NCBI GenBank assembly: GCA_902769585.1
Contig: CACXPT010000035.1
Span: forward strand, 1-56,561
Length of the DNA stretch: 56,561 nt
DNA from: an uncultured bacterium
GTDB lineage: Bacteria > Verrucomicrobiota > Kiritimatiellia > RFP12 > UBA1067
Direction: 5' to 3'
Below the pieces are notes generated by a model. It was not told where the DNA came from, did not search any database, and saw only the letters and a list, made by a program, of their open reading frames with translations. Numbering within the stretch: the stretch's first letter is position 1; every line of letters begins with the position of its first letter. The position numbers were made by a program, and so were the translations under genes. This document shows, in pieces, positions 15,791 to 25,465 of this stretch.

Positions 15791-18700
15791 TCGGGCGTGA
15801 GGTGCGCTGCTTGGCAATGGCGCTGTGCATGCTGGGCGGCGCCGTGGCGGCGAGTCCGGCGCGCGGCGTTGTCGAAAGCGCGGACGGGCGCGTCGGCGAC
15901 GACTACGTGCCGGCGATGCTATCGAACGGACGCCTCTGCCTGTTCTGCGACTACACGCTTTCCGTCCCGCGCCAGCTGAAGCGGTACGACAAGAAGAAGC
16001 TGAGCACCGGCATCAGCTGGGAGGGGCGCCGCCTGGGCGACAACAACGGCAAGGCGGGGCGTTTCGGCTTTTCACTGCTGCCGCAGGGGCGGCTCGCAAC
16101 GTTGCTCGCCGTCGACGGCGTCCGCCAGGGCGAGCCGTCAGCCTGGCGGCAGGAGCTGGACGTTCGCAAGGCGCTCACCGTCGTCGCCGCCGAACATGCC
16201 GGCGGAGTGCGTCTCGACGGCGAGATGTTCGTCCCGCGCGCGCGCAACCTGATCGCGATGAAGCAGACGGTGACCGCGAAGGACGCTCCGCGCGAGGTCA
16301 CGGTTGGCATCGTGTTCGAGAGTCCCGGCTCGGAGCGGATTGTCGGCGGCTGGACGACGGACGCGTCTTCGGCGACATGGAAGATGACCGCCTACGCGCG
16401 GTTCGTCACGCACGAGACGATCGTGGTGCGCGCGGCGGACGGCGCGCCGTGCGACGTGAAGATCGTCGGCGGCAACGCCGAGCTGACGCGCAAGGTGCGC
16501 CTTGCGCCGGGAGAGTCAAGGACGTTTGCTTGGTACGTGACGTACGCGGACGACCTCGCCAGCCAGCTGCCTGTCGTGACGCCCGCTGCGAAAGAGGACG
16601 GACCGCTGCCGGACTATGCGGCGCTCCGCGCGGCGCATGTCGCGGACTGGGCCGCCTACTTCGCCGAGAGCGAGATCGACGTCCCTGACGAGCGGATCAA
16701 GGCGATGAGCGACATGGCCCGCTACCACCTCCGCTGCAACGCCACCGAATGGTCGATTCCCGTCGGCATCATCCCGGGCCACTGGCATGGCCGCATCTTT
16801 GCCTTCGACGAGATGTACGGCGTGCAGGGGCTTCTCTCGGCAGGGCACTTCTCCACCGCGAAGATCGCGCCGGACTTCCGGTTCGCGACGCTTAGGAACG
16901 CCTGCCTCCAGAACAACAAGAACGCCGCCAATCCGTTCTACAGCCACGGTGCGCGTTGGGTGTGGGAGGGCGCAGAGGGCAACGACGTCGAGTCTGGCCC
17001 GATCGGCTACTGGCAGGACCACATCTTCCATTCGGCCGCAGTGGCGCAGACGGTCTGGACGTACTACCGCTACACCGGCGACCTCGCCTACCTCAAGGCG
17101 AAGGGCTACGACGTTCTTCGCGAGTGCGCGCTGTTCTTCCGCCGGATGAGGGTCATCGACATGCCGGACGGCACGAGCTTCGTGACGAAATGCACCGACC
17201 TCGAGCGCATGGGGCCGGGCAGGGACCACGCGTTCATGACGACGTGCGGCGTCATCGCGACGCTTCGGGCTGCCGCCAGCGCGGCTGACCTTGTGGGCAA
17301 GGACGCCGAGCTCGCCGCCGACTTCCGTGACTGCGCGGACCGTCTCGTGAAGTCACTTCCGGAGAAGGACGGACGCTACATCCCGTACCCTGGCTGCACG
17401 GACGAGTCGATGGGTTCGCTCGCGGGGTTCTATCCGTTCCAGGTCTTCGGGCGAGAGAGCGCGGAGCAGGTCGCCGCCACGCGGCACTTCCTTGAGAACG
17501 GCGAGGCTTTCGGCAACATGTACTCCACCGGCAAGCGCATCTGTCCGTGGTATGCCGCGACGATGGCGATGGCGTCGCTGCGCTCCGGCGACGGAAAGTA
17601 CCCGCCGGTCCGCTGGCTGCAGGAAGCATACCGTAGCGCCGGATGCTGGGGAGAGTACTGGGAGATAAACGAGCCGGGCGTGTCGCAGTTCCGCCCATGG
17701 TTCATGACCGCCGCCGGCAACTGCCTCTATGCGATCAACCAGCTCTTCGTCACCGAGCGGGACGGGGCGCTCCATCTCGCGTCGGGCGTGCCGACCGAAT
17801 GGCGGGACTTCTCGTTCCGCCTGCCTGCGCCCGGCGGACTCGTCGTCAGGATGAAGGTCGCGGGCGGCAAGCTCGAGGACGTGCGCCTTGAGCCTTCCGG
17901 TCCAGCGGCGAAGAAGCCGCAGGTCGTCATTCCCGAGTGGCTATCGCGGACGAACCCGGCGCTCTGCCGCGACTATGCCGCCGAGGCGAAAGAGAAGCCG
18001 TGCCGGCGGCCTGCGGCGCGGGCGAACGTGGTGGACGAGGTGAACACCGGCATCGGTTCGATAAGCCACATGCTGGTGCCGACGCTGCGTACCGTGCAGC
18101 GCCCCAACGCGCAGTTCCGCTTCAACGCGCCGGAGAGGCAGTACACCGAGGACAGGGTTTCCGCCGTTGGGCTCCATTGCCCGAGCCACCGCTTCAGGTC
18201 GTTCTTCCCGGTGCAGCCTTACGCCGGGCCGGCGGACGGCGTCTTCGGGCAATGGTCGTCAACGTGGGACCAGGAGCACGCGACGCCATACCGCTACGAC
18301 ATCTGGCTCGACACGCACGGGGTGGTGTTCTCCATCGCGCCTGGCGAGAAGTCCGCGATCGCGTCGTTCGCGTTCGAGCGGCCAGGTCCGCACGCGCTCG
18401 TGTTCGGGCTTGTCGACGGCAAGGACGGTCCCTGCCGCGTGGAGGGGAAAGTGCTGCGCGGGATGGACGTCTATGCCGGCCGCGGCCGCATGTACCTCCA
18501 TGGGGAATTCGACAGGACGCCGACGGCGGTGAAGGTTTCCGGCAACCGCACGGCGGTGTTCTTCGGCGAGGGCGCGGAGACGGTGAAGATGCGCTTCGCC
18601 ATCTCGTACATCTCGCCGGAGCAGGCAGCGCGCAATCTCGCGGCGGAGGTGAAGGACTTCGACCTCGAGGCGCTAGCGGCGGCGGCGAAGCGGAGATGGA

Positions 18701-20145
18701 ACGAGGTGCTGGGGCAGGTCGAGGTGGAGGGCGGAACCGCCGCCGAGCGGCGTGTCTTCTACACCGCGCTCTGGCGCTGCTACGAGCGGATGGTCAACGT
18801 CACGGAGGATGGCAAGTACCGTGGCTTCGACGGGCAGGTGCACGAGACGGGCGGAGTGGACTACTACACCGACGACTGGACGTGGGACACGTACCGCGCC
18901 GCCCATCCGTTGATGACGATACTGCGTCCGAAGGAAGAGGCGGCGAAGCTGGCGAGCTATGTCCGCATGGCCGAGCAGAACGAGGAGAAGTGGATGCCTG
19001 TGTTCCCCAGCGTGTGCCATGACGCGCACTGCATGGTCAACCGCCATCCGGCGATCATGTTCCTCGACGCGTGGCGGAAGGGCATCCGCGGCTACGACGT
19101 GCGGCGGGCGTTCGAGCTGATGGACCACACGGAGGAGACCGAGAGCCTCATCCCGTGGTATCGCGGGCCGCTGACGGAGCTGGACCGCTTCTACAAGGAG
19201 CATGGATACTACCCGGCGATACGTCCGGAAGAGAAGGAGACCGTCAAGGGCGTCAACACCAGCTGGGAGCGGCGGCAGACCGTTTCCGTGACGCAGGGCG
19301 CGAGCTACGACGCATGGGCGCTCTCTGAGCTCGGCAGGGAGATCGGAATGGACGCTGGCACGGTCGCGAAGTACGCGAAGCGCGCGAAAGACTACGCGAA
19401 CCTGTGGAACCCGAAGACGCAGTTCTTCCACCCGAAGGACGCGGAAGGGAAGTTCATCGAGCCGTTCGACTACATGATCTGCGGCGGCTACGGTGCGCGC
19501 CACTACTACACGGAGAACAACGCCTGGACCTACATCTGGGACGTGCAGCACGACCTGCCCGGTCTTCTGTCGCTCTTCGGCGGGCCGCAGGCCATGTCGC
19601 GCAAGATGGACGCGATGCTCAACGCGAACGTCGGCCGGCGGTGGGAGTTCTGCGCCAAGATGCCTGACGGATGCACGGGCCTGATGGGCGTGTTCACGAT
19701 GGCGAACGAGCCGAGTTTCCACATCCCGTACCTCTACAACTACACCGGCGAGCCGTGGAAGACGCAGAAGTTCGTGCGCAAGACACTCGACTGCTGGTTC
19801 CGCGACGACCGCATGGGCATGTGCGGCGACGAGGACGGCGGCGGGATGAGCGCATACGCGGTGTTCTCGATGTTGGGCTTCTATCCGGTGACGCCGGGCC
19901 TGCCGGAGTACCAGCTGGGCAGCCCCGTGTTCCCGAAGGTGACGATCCATCTGGAGAACGGGAAGGACTTCGTGCTGGCCGCGCCTGGCGCCTCCGCCGA
20001 CGCGAAGTACGTCCAGTCCGTGGAGGTTGACGGCGCGGCGGCGAACGGCACCACCGTGCTGAAGCACGCGGACGTCGCGCGCGGCGCGCGCGTGACGATA
20101 AGGATGGGTACGCGTCCGAACAAGTCTTGGGGACAGGGAAAGTGA
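15784..20145 (+). CDS. Secreted GH65-like + GH92 alpha-mannosidase fusion
   Basis: A 1453-residue exported enzyme with a signal peptide at about 1-24. Residues about 25-735 form a six-hairpin glycosidase module resembling GH65 and relatives (GARWVWEGAEGNDVESG, YRYTGDLAYLKAKGYDVL, GCWGEYWEINEPG). Residues about 745-1453 are GH92, a calcium-dependent exo-mannosidase family (NTGIGSISHMLVPT, DDWTWDTYRAAHPL, GDEDGGGMSAYAVFSMLGFY). GH92 trims alpha-mannose from N-glycans or yeast mannan. The N-terminal activity is uncertain and key acid residues were not assigned. The ATG at 15784 overlaps the pyrK stop. No frame break is seen across the junction, so the fusion looks genuine. Confidence 0.85.
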   Translation: MVIGREVRCLAMALCMLGGAVAASPARGVVESADGRVGDDYVPAMLSNGRLCLFCDYTLSVPRQLKRYDKKKLSTGISWEGRRLGDNNGKAGRFGFSLLPQGRLATLLAVDGVRQGEPSAWRQELDVRKALTVVAAEHAGGVRLDGEMFVPRARNLIAMKQTVTAKDAPREVTVGIVFESPGSERIVGGWTTDASSATWKMTAYARFVTHETIVVRAADGAPCDVKIVGGNAELTRKVRLAPGESRTFAWYVTYADDLASQLPVVTPAAKEDGPLPDYAALRAAHVADWAAYFAESEIDVPDERIKAMSDMARYHLRCNATEWSIPVGIIPGHWHGRIFAFDEMYGVQGLLSAGHFSTAKIAPDFRFATLRNACLQNNKNAANPFYSHGARWVWEGAEGNDVESGPIGYWQDHIFHSAAVAQTVWTYYRYTGDLAYLKAKGYDVLRECALFFRRMRVIDMPDGTSFVTKCTDLERMGPGRDHAFMTTCGVIATLRAAASAADLVGKDAELAADFRDCADRLVKSLPEKDGRYIPYPGCTDESMGSLAGFYPFQVFGRESAEQVAATRHFLENGEAFGNMYSTGKRICPWYAATMAMASLRSGDGKYPPVRWLQEAYRSAGCWGEYWEINEPGVSQFRPWFMTAAGNCLYAINQLFVTERDGALHLASGVPTEWRDFSFRLPAPGGLVVRMKVAGGKLEDVRLEPSGPAAKKPQVVIPEWLSRTNPALCRDYAAEAKEKPCRRPAARANVVDEVNTGIGSISHMLVPTLRTVQRPNAQFRFNAPERQYTEDRVSAVGLHCPSHRFRSFFPVQPYAGPADGVFGQWSSTWDQEHATPYRYDIWLDTHGVVFSIAPGEKSAIASFAFERPGPHALVFGLVDGKDGPCRVEGKVLRGMDVYAGRGRMYLHGEFDRTPTAVKVSGNRTAVFFGEGAETVKMRFAISYISPEQAARNLAAEVKDFDLEALAAAAKRRWNEVLGQVEVEGGTAAERRVFYTALWRCYERMVNVTEDGKYRGFDGQVHETGGVDYYTDDWTWDTYRAAHPLMTILRPKEEAAKLASYVRMAEQNEEKWMPVFPSVCHDAHCMVNRHPAIMFLDAWRKGIRGYDVRRAFELMDHTEETESLIPWYRGPLTELDRFYKEHGYYPAIRPEEKETVKGVNTSWERRQTVSVTQGASYDAWALSELGREIGMDAGTVAKYAKRAKDYANLWNPKTQFFHPKDAEGKFIEPFDYMICGGYGARHYYTENNAWTYIWDVQHDLPGLLSLFGGPQAMSRKMDAMLNANVGRRWEFCAKMPDGCTGLMGVFTMANEPSFHIPYLYNYTGEPWKTQKFVRKTLDCWFRDDRMGMCGDEDGGGMSAYAVFSMLGFYPVTPGLPEYQLGSPVFPKVTIHLENGKDFVLAAPGASADAKYVQSVEVDGAAANGTTVLKHADVARGARVTIRMGTRPNKSWGQGK

Positions 20146-20288
20146 GGAGAGCCCCCCAAGCAGGCAGACACAGATGGCATCGGAAAGCTTCATGGACTGT
20201 CACCGCGTGATTTCCGGGAGGTGAAGATACGCGTTTTAGGGCGATGAAGAACGTCTTGCGACAAGGGGACGCCAGGCGGGGCGATTTT

Positions 20289-20297
20289 TGGTATAAT
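20289..20297 (+). promoter_or_regulatory. Extended -10 with leaderless spacing (CoA ligase)
   Basis: TGGTATAAT, then six bases (GGGCGC) and the ATG at 20304. No ribosome site is visible. The 158-nt gap between the GH92 fusion and this box holds nothing else that I can identify. Confidence 0.6.
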
Positions 20298-20303
20298 GGG
20301 CGC

Positions 20304-21542
20304 ATGAAATTCTGGAACAGAGAAGTTGAGACGATGAGCCGCGACCAGCTCGCGGCGGTCCAGCTGAAGGGGCTGCAGAAGTCGCTGAAGCGCGTGTGGA
20401 CGAACGAGTGGAGCCGCAAGCTGCTCCTCTCTCGCGGGTTCGGGAACCCGGAGGACGTGAAATCTTTGGACGACCTGGCGAAGTTGCCGTTCCTCACGAA
20501 GGACGACTTCCGCGACGCCTATCCGCTCGAGATGAGCACGGTGCCGCGCCAGGACCTGCGCGAGTTCCACCAGTCGTCCGGCTCCACGGGCACGCCCGTG
20601 GTGATGGCCTACACGAAGAACGACCTGAACCAGTGGGCGGAGTGCATGGCGCGCTGCTTCGCGATGGCCGGTCTGGAGGCGGGCGACGCGTTCCAGATCA
20701 TGCCGACGTTCGGTCTCTTCAACGGCGGATTCGGCTGCTACCACGGCTGCCGCAAGGCGGGCCTGTTCTGCGTGCCGGCCTCGAGCGGCAACACGGAGCG
20801 GCAGATCAAGCTCATGCGCGACTTCCACGTGAAGGGCTTCTGCTCCGTGGTCAGCTACGTGCCGCGCATCATCGAGAAACTCGACGCCGACCCATCCGGG
20901 AACCACGACATCCCGTCGATCCGAGTGGGCATCTTCGGAAGCGAGACGTTCTCCGATGAGATGCGCAAGCGCATCGAGGACCGTCTGCACATCGAGTGCT
21001 TCGACATCTACGGCATGACGGAGACGGGCGGCATCGGCACGACCGGGCAGGACTGCCCGGCGCACTGCGGCATCCACGTGTGGGACGACCAGTACATCAC
21101 CGAGATCGTCGATCCCGTGACCGGCGCGCCTGTGCCGGACGGCGAGTACGGCGAGGTGGTGTTCACCTCGCTCACGCGCGAGGCCATGCCCATCATCCGC
21201 TACCGCACGCACGACATCTCGCGCATCGTCAGCCGCGACACGTGCGCGTGCGGGCGCACGCACCTGCGTCTCGACCGCATCACGGGCCGCACGGACGACA
21301 TGCTGATCGTCAAGGGCGTCAACTTCTATCCTCGCCAGGTGGAGCAGGCGCTCATGGAGATCCCCGGCGTGAAGGACGAGTTCCAGATCATCCTCGAGAC
21401 GCGCCACGGCATCACGGACGTGACGGTCAACGTCGAGGCGGAGCCGGGCGTGACGGGCCACATGGTGGCCAAGCACCTTCGCGAGCGCCTCGGCTTCCTC
21501 CCGAAGGGCGAGGTGTTCCCCATCGGCCGCGAGGCGGAATGA
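20304..21542 (+). CDS. paaK: Phenylacetate-CoA ligase family protein
   Basis: A 412-residue adenylate-forming ligase that joins an aryl or acyl acid to CoA. Family motifs are SSGSTGTPVVMAYTKND (P-loop), YGMTETGGIGT, and the C-terminal hinge GRTDDMLIVKGVNFYPRQVE. In gut bacteria without the rest of the phenylacetate pathway, such enzymes may serve indole-acetate or phenylacetate metabolism, so the exact substrate is open. The start at 20304 is fixed by the -10 box six bases upstream; a longer reading from 20244 would begin before the promoter. Confidence 0.88.
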   Translation: MKFWNREVETMSRDQLAAVQLKGLQKSLKRVWTNEWSRKLLLSRGFGNPEDVKSLDDLAKLPFLTKDDFRDAYPLEMSTVPRQDLREFHQSSGSTGTPVVMAYTKNDLNQWAECMARCFAMAGLEAGDAFQIMPTFGLFNGGFGCYHGCRKAGLFCVPASSGNTERQIKLMRDFHVKGFCSVVSYVPRIIEKLDADPSGNHDIPSIRVGIFGSETFSDEMRKRIEDRLHIECFDIYGMTETGGIGTTGQDCPAHCGIHVWDDQYITEIVDPVTGAPVPDGEYGEVVFTSLTREAMPIIRYRTHDISRIVSRDTCACGRTHLRLDRITGRTDDMLIVKGVNFYPRQVEQALMEIPGVKDEFQIILETRHGITDVTVNVEAEPGVTGHMVAKHLRERLGFLPKGEVFPIGREAE

Positions 21543-21585
21543 CGGGCATGCCGAATCTTGCATCCAGAAATAAAGGATAACCGCA

Positions 21586-23124
21586 ATGAATATCACACGC
21601 AGGAATTTCTTCATCGGCGGATGCGCCGGCGCGCTGGGTGCGTTCAGCGGCTGTCGCTTCTTTTCCGCAGCCGGAGTCAAGGCGGACGGCAAGCCGAAGG
21701 TCCGCTTCGGCGTCGTCTCGGACATCCACATCACAAAGGTCGGCGCGGACGAGAAGATGTCCGCCTGGGGCAACAACCTCACCTTCAGGCACACGCTCGA
21801 ATGGTTCCGCGACCAGAACGTCGACGCGGTCATGATCGCCGGCGACATGGCCGACAACGGCATGGTCGAGCAGATGGAGGCCGTCGCCCAAGCGTGGTAT
21901 GCCGTGTTTCCCGGCGACAAGTATCCCGATGGGCGTCCTATCGAGAAGGTGTTCGTGATGGGCAACCACGACTACCATGGCTACCTCTACGGCGACCATG
22001 CCGCTAAGCGCTACCCCGACATGGACGAGCGCGTGAAGCACGTTCTGCGCTCCGACTTCGCGACCCGCTGGAAGCGCATCTTCAACGAGGACTACACGCG
22101 CTTCTACTGCAAGAAGATCAATGGCTACGCCTTCCTCGGCCAGCATTGGGACGACGGGAAGGGCATGGAGACCGGGCACGGCTCCTGCGATTTCGGCGCG
22201 GAACTCCAGGCGTTCCTCGACGCGAAGGGCAAGACGCTCGACCCGTTCCTCCCGTTCTTCTACGTGCAGCACCCGCACCCGAAGGACACGTGCTACGGCC
22301 CGTGGGCGTGGGGGCACGACAGCGGCAAGGTGACGAAGGCGCTCTCCGCGTTTCCGAATGCGGTGGCGTTCTCCGGCCATTCGCACTACACGCTCACTGA
22401 CGAGCGTTCGATATGGCAGGGCGCGTTCACGTCCGTCGGCACGAGCTCGCTGCGCTACACGGGGATGCCGTACGACGAGCACCCGCCTGTGGGCTACGAG
22501 AATACGGTTTCGGGCGTGCGGGACGGCTGGAAGTACGACGCCGCGAAGATGATGGGGAAGTTCCCGCCCGGCGACTGCCGCCAGGGGATGCTGTGGAGCG
22601 TGTACGACGACTGCATCGTCATCAAGCGGCGCGAGTTCCTGTCCGACCTCGACGTGGGCGACGACTGGGTGATGCCGCTTCCGGCGGCTGAGTCGAAGCC
22701 GTTCGCCTTCGCGGAACACGCGAAGAAGATGCGCGCGCCGGAGTTCCCGGCGGACGCGAAGGTCAAGGTGGCGCGCGGCAAGTTCAAGACGCGCGGCGGC
22801 AAGTCCCGCAACGGCAAGGAGTCGATCCCGTCCGTCCAGAAGGACTCGATCACCGTCACCGTGCCGCCTGCGGTCGCGGACAAGGACGCGCGGCTCTTCA
22901 AGCTCGAGTTCGTTGCGGAAACGAAGGACGGCGCGAAGAAGACGAAGCTTATGATTCCGCTCGGCTTCAACCATTCGCTCGCCCATCCGAACGTGAAGGT
23001 GGCGCCCCATTGCCGGTTCGCCATCGACGAGCTGGGCGCGGGCGACATGCGGTTCACGGTGACGCCGATCAACTGTTTCGGCACGCGCGGCAAGCCTATC
23101 ATCTCCGAATGGACGAAGGGCTGA
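21586..23124 (+). CDS. Tat-exported calcineurin-like phosphoesterase
   Basis: A 512-residue metallophosphoesterase with a Tat signal (MNITRRNFFIGGCAG) whose Cys could also be a lipidation site. Metal-binding motifs are VVSDIHIT, AGDMADNG, MGNHDYHG and SGHSHYTLTDE. The C-terminal third is beta-rich and unassigned. It is a close relative of the protein at 31982 (shared GPWAWGHD, SGHSHYTLTDER, WQGAFTS). The target may be a phosphorylated cell-surface or host compound; this is not known. It is followed after 4 nt by another Tat phosphoesterase, probably one operon with the CoA ligase upstream. Confidence 0.85.
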   Translation: MNITRRNFFIGGCAGALGAFSGCRFFSAAGVKADGKPKVRFGVVSDIHITKVGADEKMSAWGNNLTFRHTLEWFRDQNVDAVMIAGDMADNGMVEQMEAVAQAWYAVFPGDKYPDGRPIEKVFVMGNHDYHGYLYGDHAAKRYPDMDERVKHVLRSDFATRWKRIFNEDYTRFYCKKINGYAFLGQHWDDGKGMETGHGSCDFGAELQAFLDAKGKTLDPFLPFFYVQHPHPKDTCYGPWAWGHDSGKVTKALSAFPNAVAFSGHSHYTLTDERSIWQGAFTSVGTSSLRYTGMPYDEHPPVGYENTVSGVRDGWKYDAAKMMGKFPPGDCRQGMLWSVYDDCIVIKRREFLSDLDVGDDWVMPLPAAESKPFAFAEHAKKMRAPEFPADAKVKVARGKFKTRGGKSRNGKESIPSVQKDSITVTVPPAVADKDARLFKLEFVAETKDGAKKTKLMIPLGFNHSLAHPNVKVAPHCRFAIDELGAGDMRFTVTPINCFGTRGKPIISEWTKG

Positions 23125-23128
23125 TGGC

Positions 23129-24085
23129 ATGAATGTCTCGCGCAGAAACTTCCTGACGGGCGTCGGCGGCCTCGTGGCCGTGTCGCAGCTGCCGTCTTTC
23201 GCGGACAATCCGGCGGTGTTTCCCGAACGTGGCAAGTTCGAACGGCTGCAGATCGCCTACCAGCGCGTGTCGGCGGGCGCGACAGCGCCGTTCTCCATCC
23301 TCCACATCTCGGACACGCACCTCACGGAGGCGTATCCGGACGAACCTGACGCCAAGGACAAGCTCATCTCGAAGGAGCGCCGCACGCGCACGTTCGGCGG
23401 GCGCCAGGAGGAGGCGCTGCGCGATTCGCTCGCGTGGGCGAAGGACAACGTGGACTACGTGCTCCACACGGGCGACCTGATCGACTGGCAGAGCCAGGCG
23501 AACTTCGATCTCGTGAAGAAGTACTACGGCGGCGCGATGTTCGGCTCGATGGGCAACCACGAGTTCTACACCTACCTTCCAGGCGAGAAGTACACGGGGC
23601 AGGAGTCGTTCAAGGAGCGCAGCTGGCCGCTCCTGAAGGCCGCCTATCCCGTAGACCCGCGCTTCAGCGCGCAGACGGTCAACGGCGTCAATTTCGTCTG
23701 CCTCGACGGCGTGTTCGGAACCGTGCAGCCGGATCTGGTGGAGAAGTTCAAGGCGGAGGTGAAGAAGGGGCTCCCGATAATCCTCTGCATGCACGTGCCG
23801 TTCTTCACGGACGGCATCTGGCGCTGCGACCACAAGTACTGGAGCGGCGTCAACAAGAAGTACCGCAACGCGGCCGTCCCCGATCCGCGCGGCGACTACA
23901 AGCGCCAGCAGACCGATCCGACCACGCGCGACTTCATCGCCTACCTGAAGGGGGAGAAGCTACTGAAGGCGATTCTCGCCGGGCACCTCCACATCACGGT
24001 GCAGGAGCGCTTCTCGCCCACGGCCGTGCAGTACGTGGTGGGGGGCAACTACGGCTTCGTGGGAGAGGAAGTGCTGTTCACGTGA
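23129..24085 (+). CDS. Tat-exported calcineurin-like phosphoesterase (short type)
   Basis: A 318-residue metallophosphoesterase with a Tat signal (MNVSRRNFLTGVGG). Motifs are ILHISDTHLTE, HTGDLIDWQ, MGNHEFY and AGHLHITVQE. It is smaller than its neighbour at 21586 and lacks the extra C-terminal module. Such proteins hydrolyse phosphomonoesters or diesters in the periplasm; the substrate is unknown. It starts 4 nt after the upstream gene and ends 19 nt before the symporter, so these genes are likely co-transcribed. Confidence 0.85.
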   Translation: MNVSRRNFLTGVGGLVAVSQLPSFADNPAVFPERGKFERLQIAYQRVSAGATAPFSILHISDTHLTEAYPDEPDAKDKLISKERRTRTFGGRQEEALRDSLAWAKDNVDYVLHTGDLIDWQSQANFDLVKKYYGGAMFGSMGNHEFYTYLPGEKYTGQESFKERSWPLLKAAYPVDPRFSAQTVNGVNFVCLDGVFGTVQPDLVEKFKAEVKKGLPIILCMHVPFFTDGIWRCDHKYWSGVNKKYRNAAVPDPRGDYKRQQTDPTTRDFIAYLKGEKLLKAILAGHLHITVQERFSPTAVQYVVGGNYGFVGEEVLFT

Positions 24086-24104
24086 CGACGGAAACGGAAA
24101 AGGC

Positions 24105-25412
24105 ATGAAACTGTCGCGGATTCCGCTCGTCGCGCGCATCCTCATCGGGTTCGTTGCGGGTACGGTCGTCGGGCTTGTGATGTCCGAGTGCCTCGCGCCG
24201 GAGACCACGAAGGCGATCCTGCCGTGGATCGAGCCGTTCGGCTCGGTCCTCGTTGCGATGCTGAAGACTGTGGTCTTTCCGATCATACTGTTCTCGCTGA
24301 TCTCGGGCGCGGCGGCGCTGCCGCTGAGGCAGTCTGGGCGCGTGGGCGGGACTGTGCTGCTGTGGTACACGGTCACGTCGCTCTTCGCCACGCTGTTCGG
24401 CGTCGCGCTGGCGTATCTGATGAATCCGTCCATGACGAATGCCGGAGGCACGGCCCAGGTGTACATGAAGGGTGCGGAGAAGATCGCTGGAGGATCTGCG
24501 TCGGGCTCGATCGCCGACTTCCTCGTCGGCCTTTTCCAGAATCCGTTCTCATCCCTGGCGAACGGGCAGTTCCTGCCGATCATAGTGTTCGCGATCGCGG
24601 TCGGCCTTGCTGCGCGAAACCTGCTGGACACGCTGGCGGACAAGGACGCGAAGGCGGCGAAGGCCATAGAGACGCTGCTGACGGTGGTTGACGGCGCCCA
24701 GCGCGTCTCTTTCAGGCTGATAGACTGGGTGGTGCTCTACTTCCCGATCGGCGTGTTCGCGCTCTCCGCGACGAACTTCGCGGCGAACGGCACGCTCCTG
24801 TTCGGTCCGTACCTCCGCATCGTGCTCTGCGTGGTGGTCGGCGTGATGGCGATGATTTTTGTCGTCTATCCGCTAGCGATCGTGGCGTTCTGCCGAGAGA
24901 ACCCGTACCGCGTGCTGCTGCGGCTGCGCGAGGCGCTCCTCACGGCGTTCGTCACGCGTTCGTCGGCCGCGACGCTGCCCGTCTCTTTCCGGGTGATGGA
25001 CGAAATTGGCGTGGACCGTTCGCTCTCCAGCTTCTCGCTGCCGATGGGCGCGACGGTGAACATGGACGGCGTGTGCGTGCACCTGCCGGTGTTCGTGATC
25101 CTTGCCGCAAACATGTTCGGGCACGACCTGTCGTTCGTCCAGATCGCGTCGCTCTGCCTCTCGATCATGTTCGCCTCGATCGGCGCCGGCGGCATCCCCG
25201 GCGGCTCGGTGTTCCTGCTCTTCATGGTGCTGGAGACCATGGGGCTTCCGAACGACCAGGTGATGCTCATCGTGGCCTTGGCGCTAGGCATCAACCCGGT
25301 CCTTGACATGTTCGAGACGTGCTGCAACGTGACGGGCGACACCGTCTGCACCTACATCGTGGCGCGCAAGAACGGTCTTGTGCGCCAGAAGAAGGCCGCC
25401 CAGGCGGATTGA
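24105..25412 (+). CDS. Dicarboxylate/amino acid:cation symporter (DAACS family)
   Basis: A 435-residue membrane protein that imports C4-dicarboxylates or acidic amino acids with Na+ or H+. Family landmarks are the serine-rich re-entrant loop (TRSSAATLPVSFRVMDE), FSLPMGATVNMDGVC and IPGGSVFLLFMVLETMG. About eight membrane helices are evident. It sits 19 nt after the Tat phosphoesterase, and an AAACGGAAAAGGC stretch may serve as ribosome site. Confidence 0.9.
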   Translation: MKLSRIPLVARILIGFVAGTVVGLVMSECLAPETTKAILPWIEPFGSVLVAMLKTVVFPIILFSLISGAAALPLRQSGRVGGTVLLWYTVTSLFATLFGVALAYLMNPSMTNAGGTAQVYMKGAEKIAGGSASGSIADFLVGLFQNPFSSLANGQFLPIIVFAIAVGLAARNLLDTLADKDAKAAKAIETLLTVVDGAQRVSFRLIDWVVLYFPIGVFALSATNFAANGTLLFGPYLRIVLCVVVGVMAMIFVVYPLAIVAFCRENPYRVLLRLREALLTAFVTRSSAATLPVSFRVMDEIGVDRSLSSFSLPMGATVNMDGVCVHLPVFVILAANMFGHDLSFVQIASLCLSIMFASIGAGGIPGGSVFLLFMVLETMGLPNDQVMLIVALALGINPVLDMFETCCNVTGDTVCTYIVARKNGLVRQKKAAQAD

Positions 25413-25431
25413 CATCTGCGCGCGGCTTTTG

Positions 25432-25440
25432 TATCATAAT
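25432..25440 (+). promoter_or_regulatory. Promoter-like box upstream of the isomerase lipoprotein
   Basis: TATCAT overlapping CATAAT, with an AAAGGAG ribosome site before the ATG at 25466. It gives a leader of about 20 nt. Confidence 0.35.
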
Positions 25441-25465
25441 CCGGTTTTCGAACAAAGGAGTAAAA

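Noticed and set aside
18673..20193. Minus-strand frame of about 500 residues opposite the GH92 module
   Set aside because: Antisense shadow of a strongly conserved enzyme; no recognisable motif.
20146..20288. Possible gene remnant between the GH fusion and the CoA ligase
   Set aside because: No similarity, start, or repeat that I can support in this 140-nt stretch.
20190..21965. Minus-strand frame of about 590 residues opposite the CoA ligase
   Set aside because: Antisense shadow spanning two real genes and a promoter; no motif.
21427..23235. Minus-strand frame of about 600 residues opposite the Tat phosphoesterase
   Set aside because: Antisense shadow; the plus strand carries complete metallophosphoesterase motifs.
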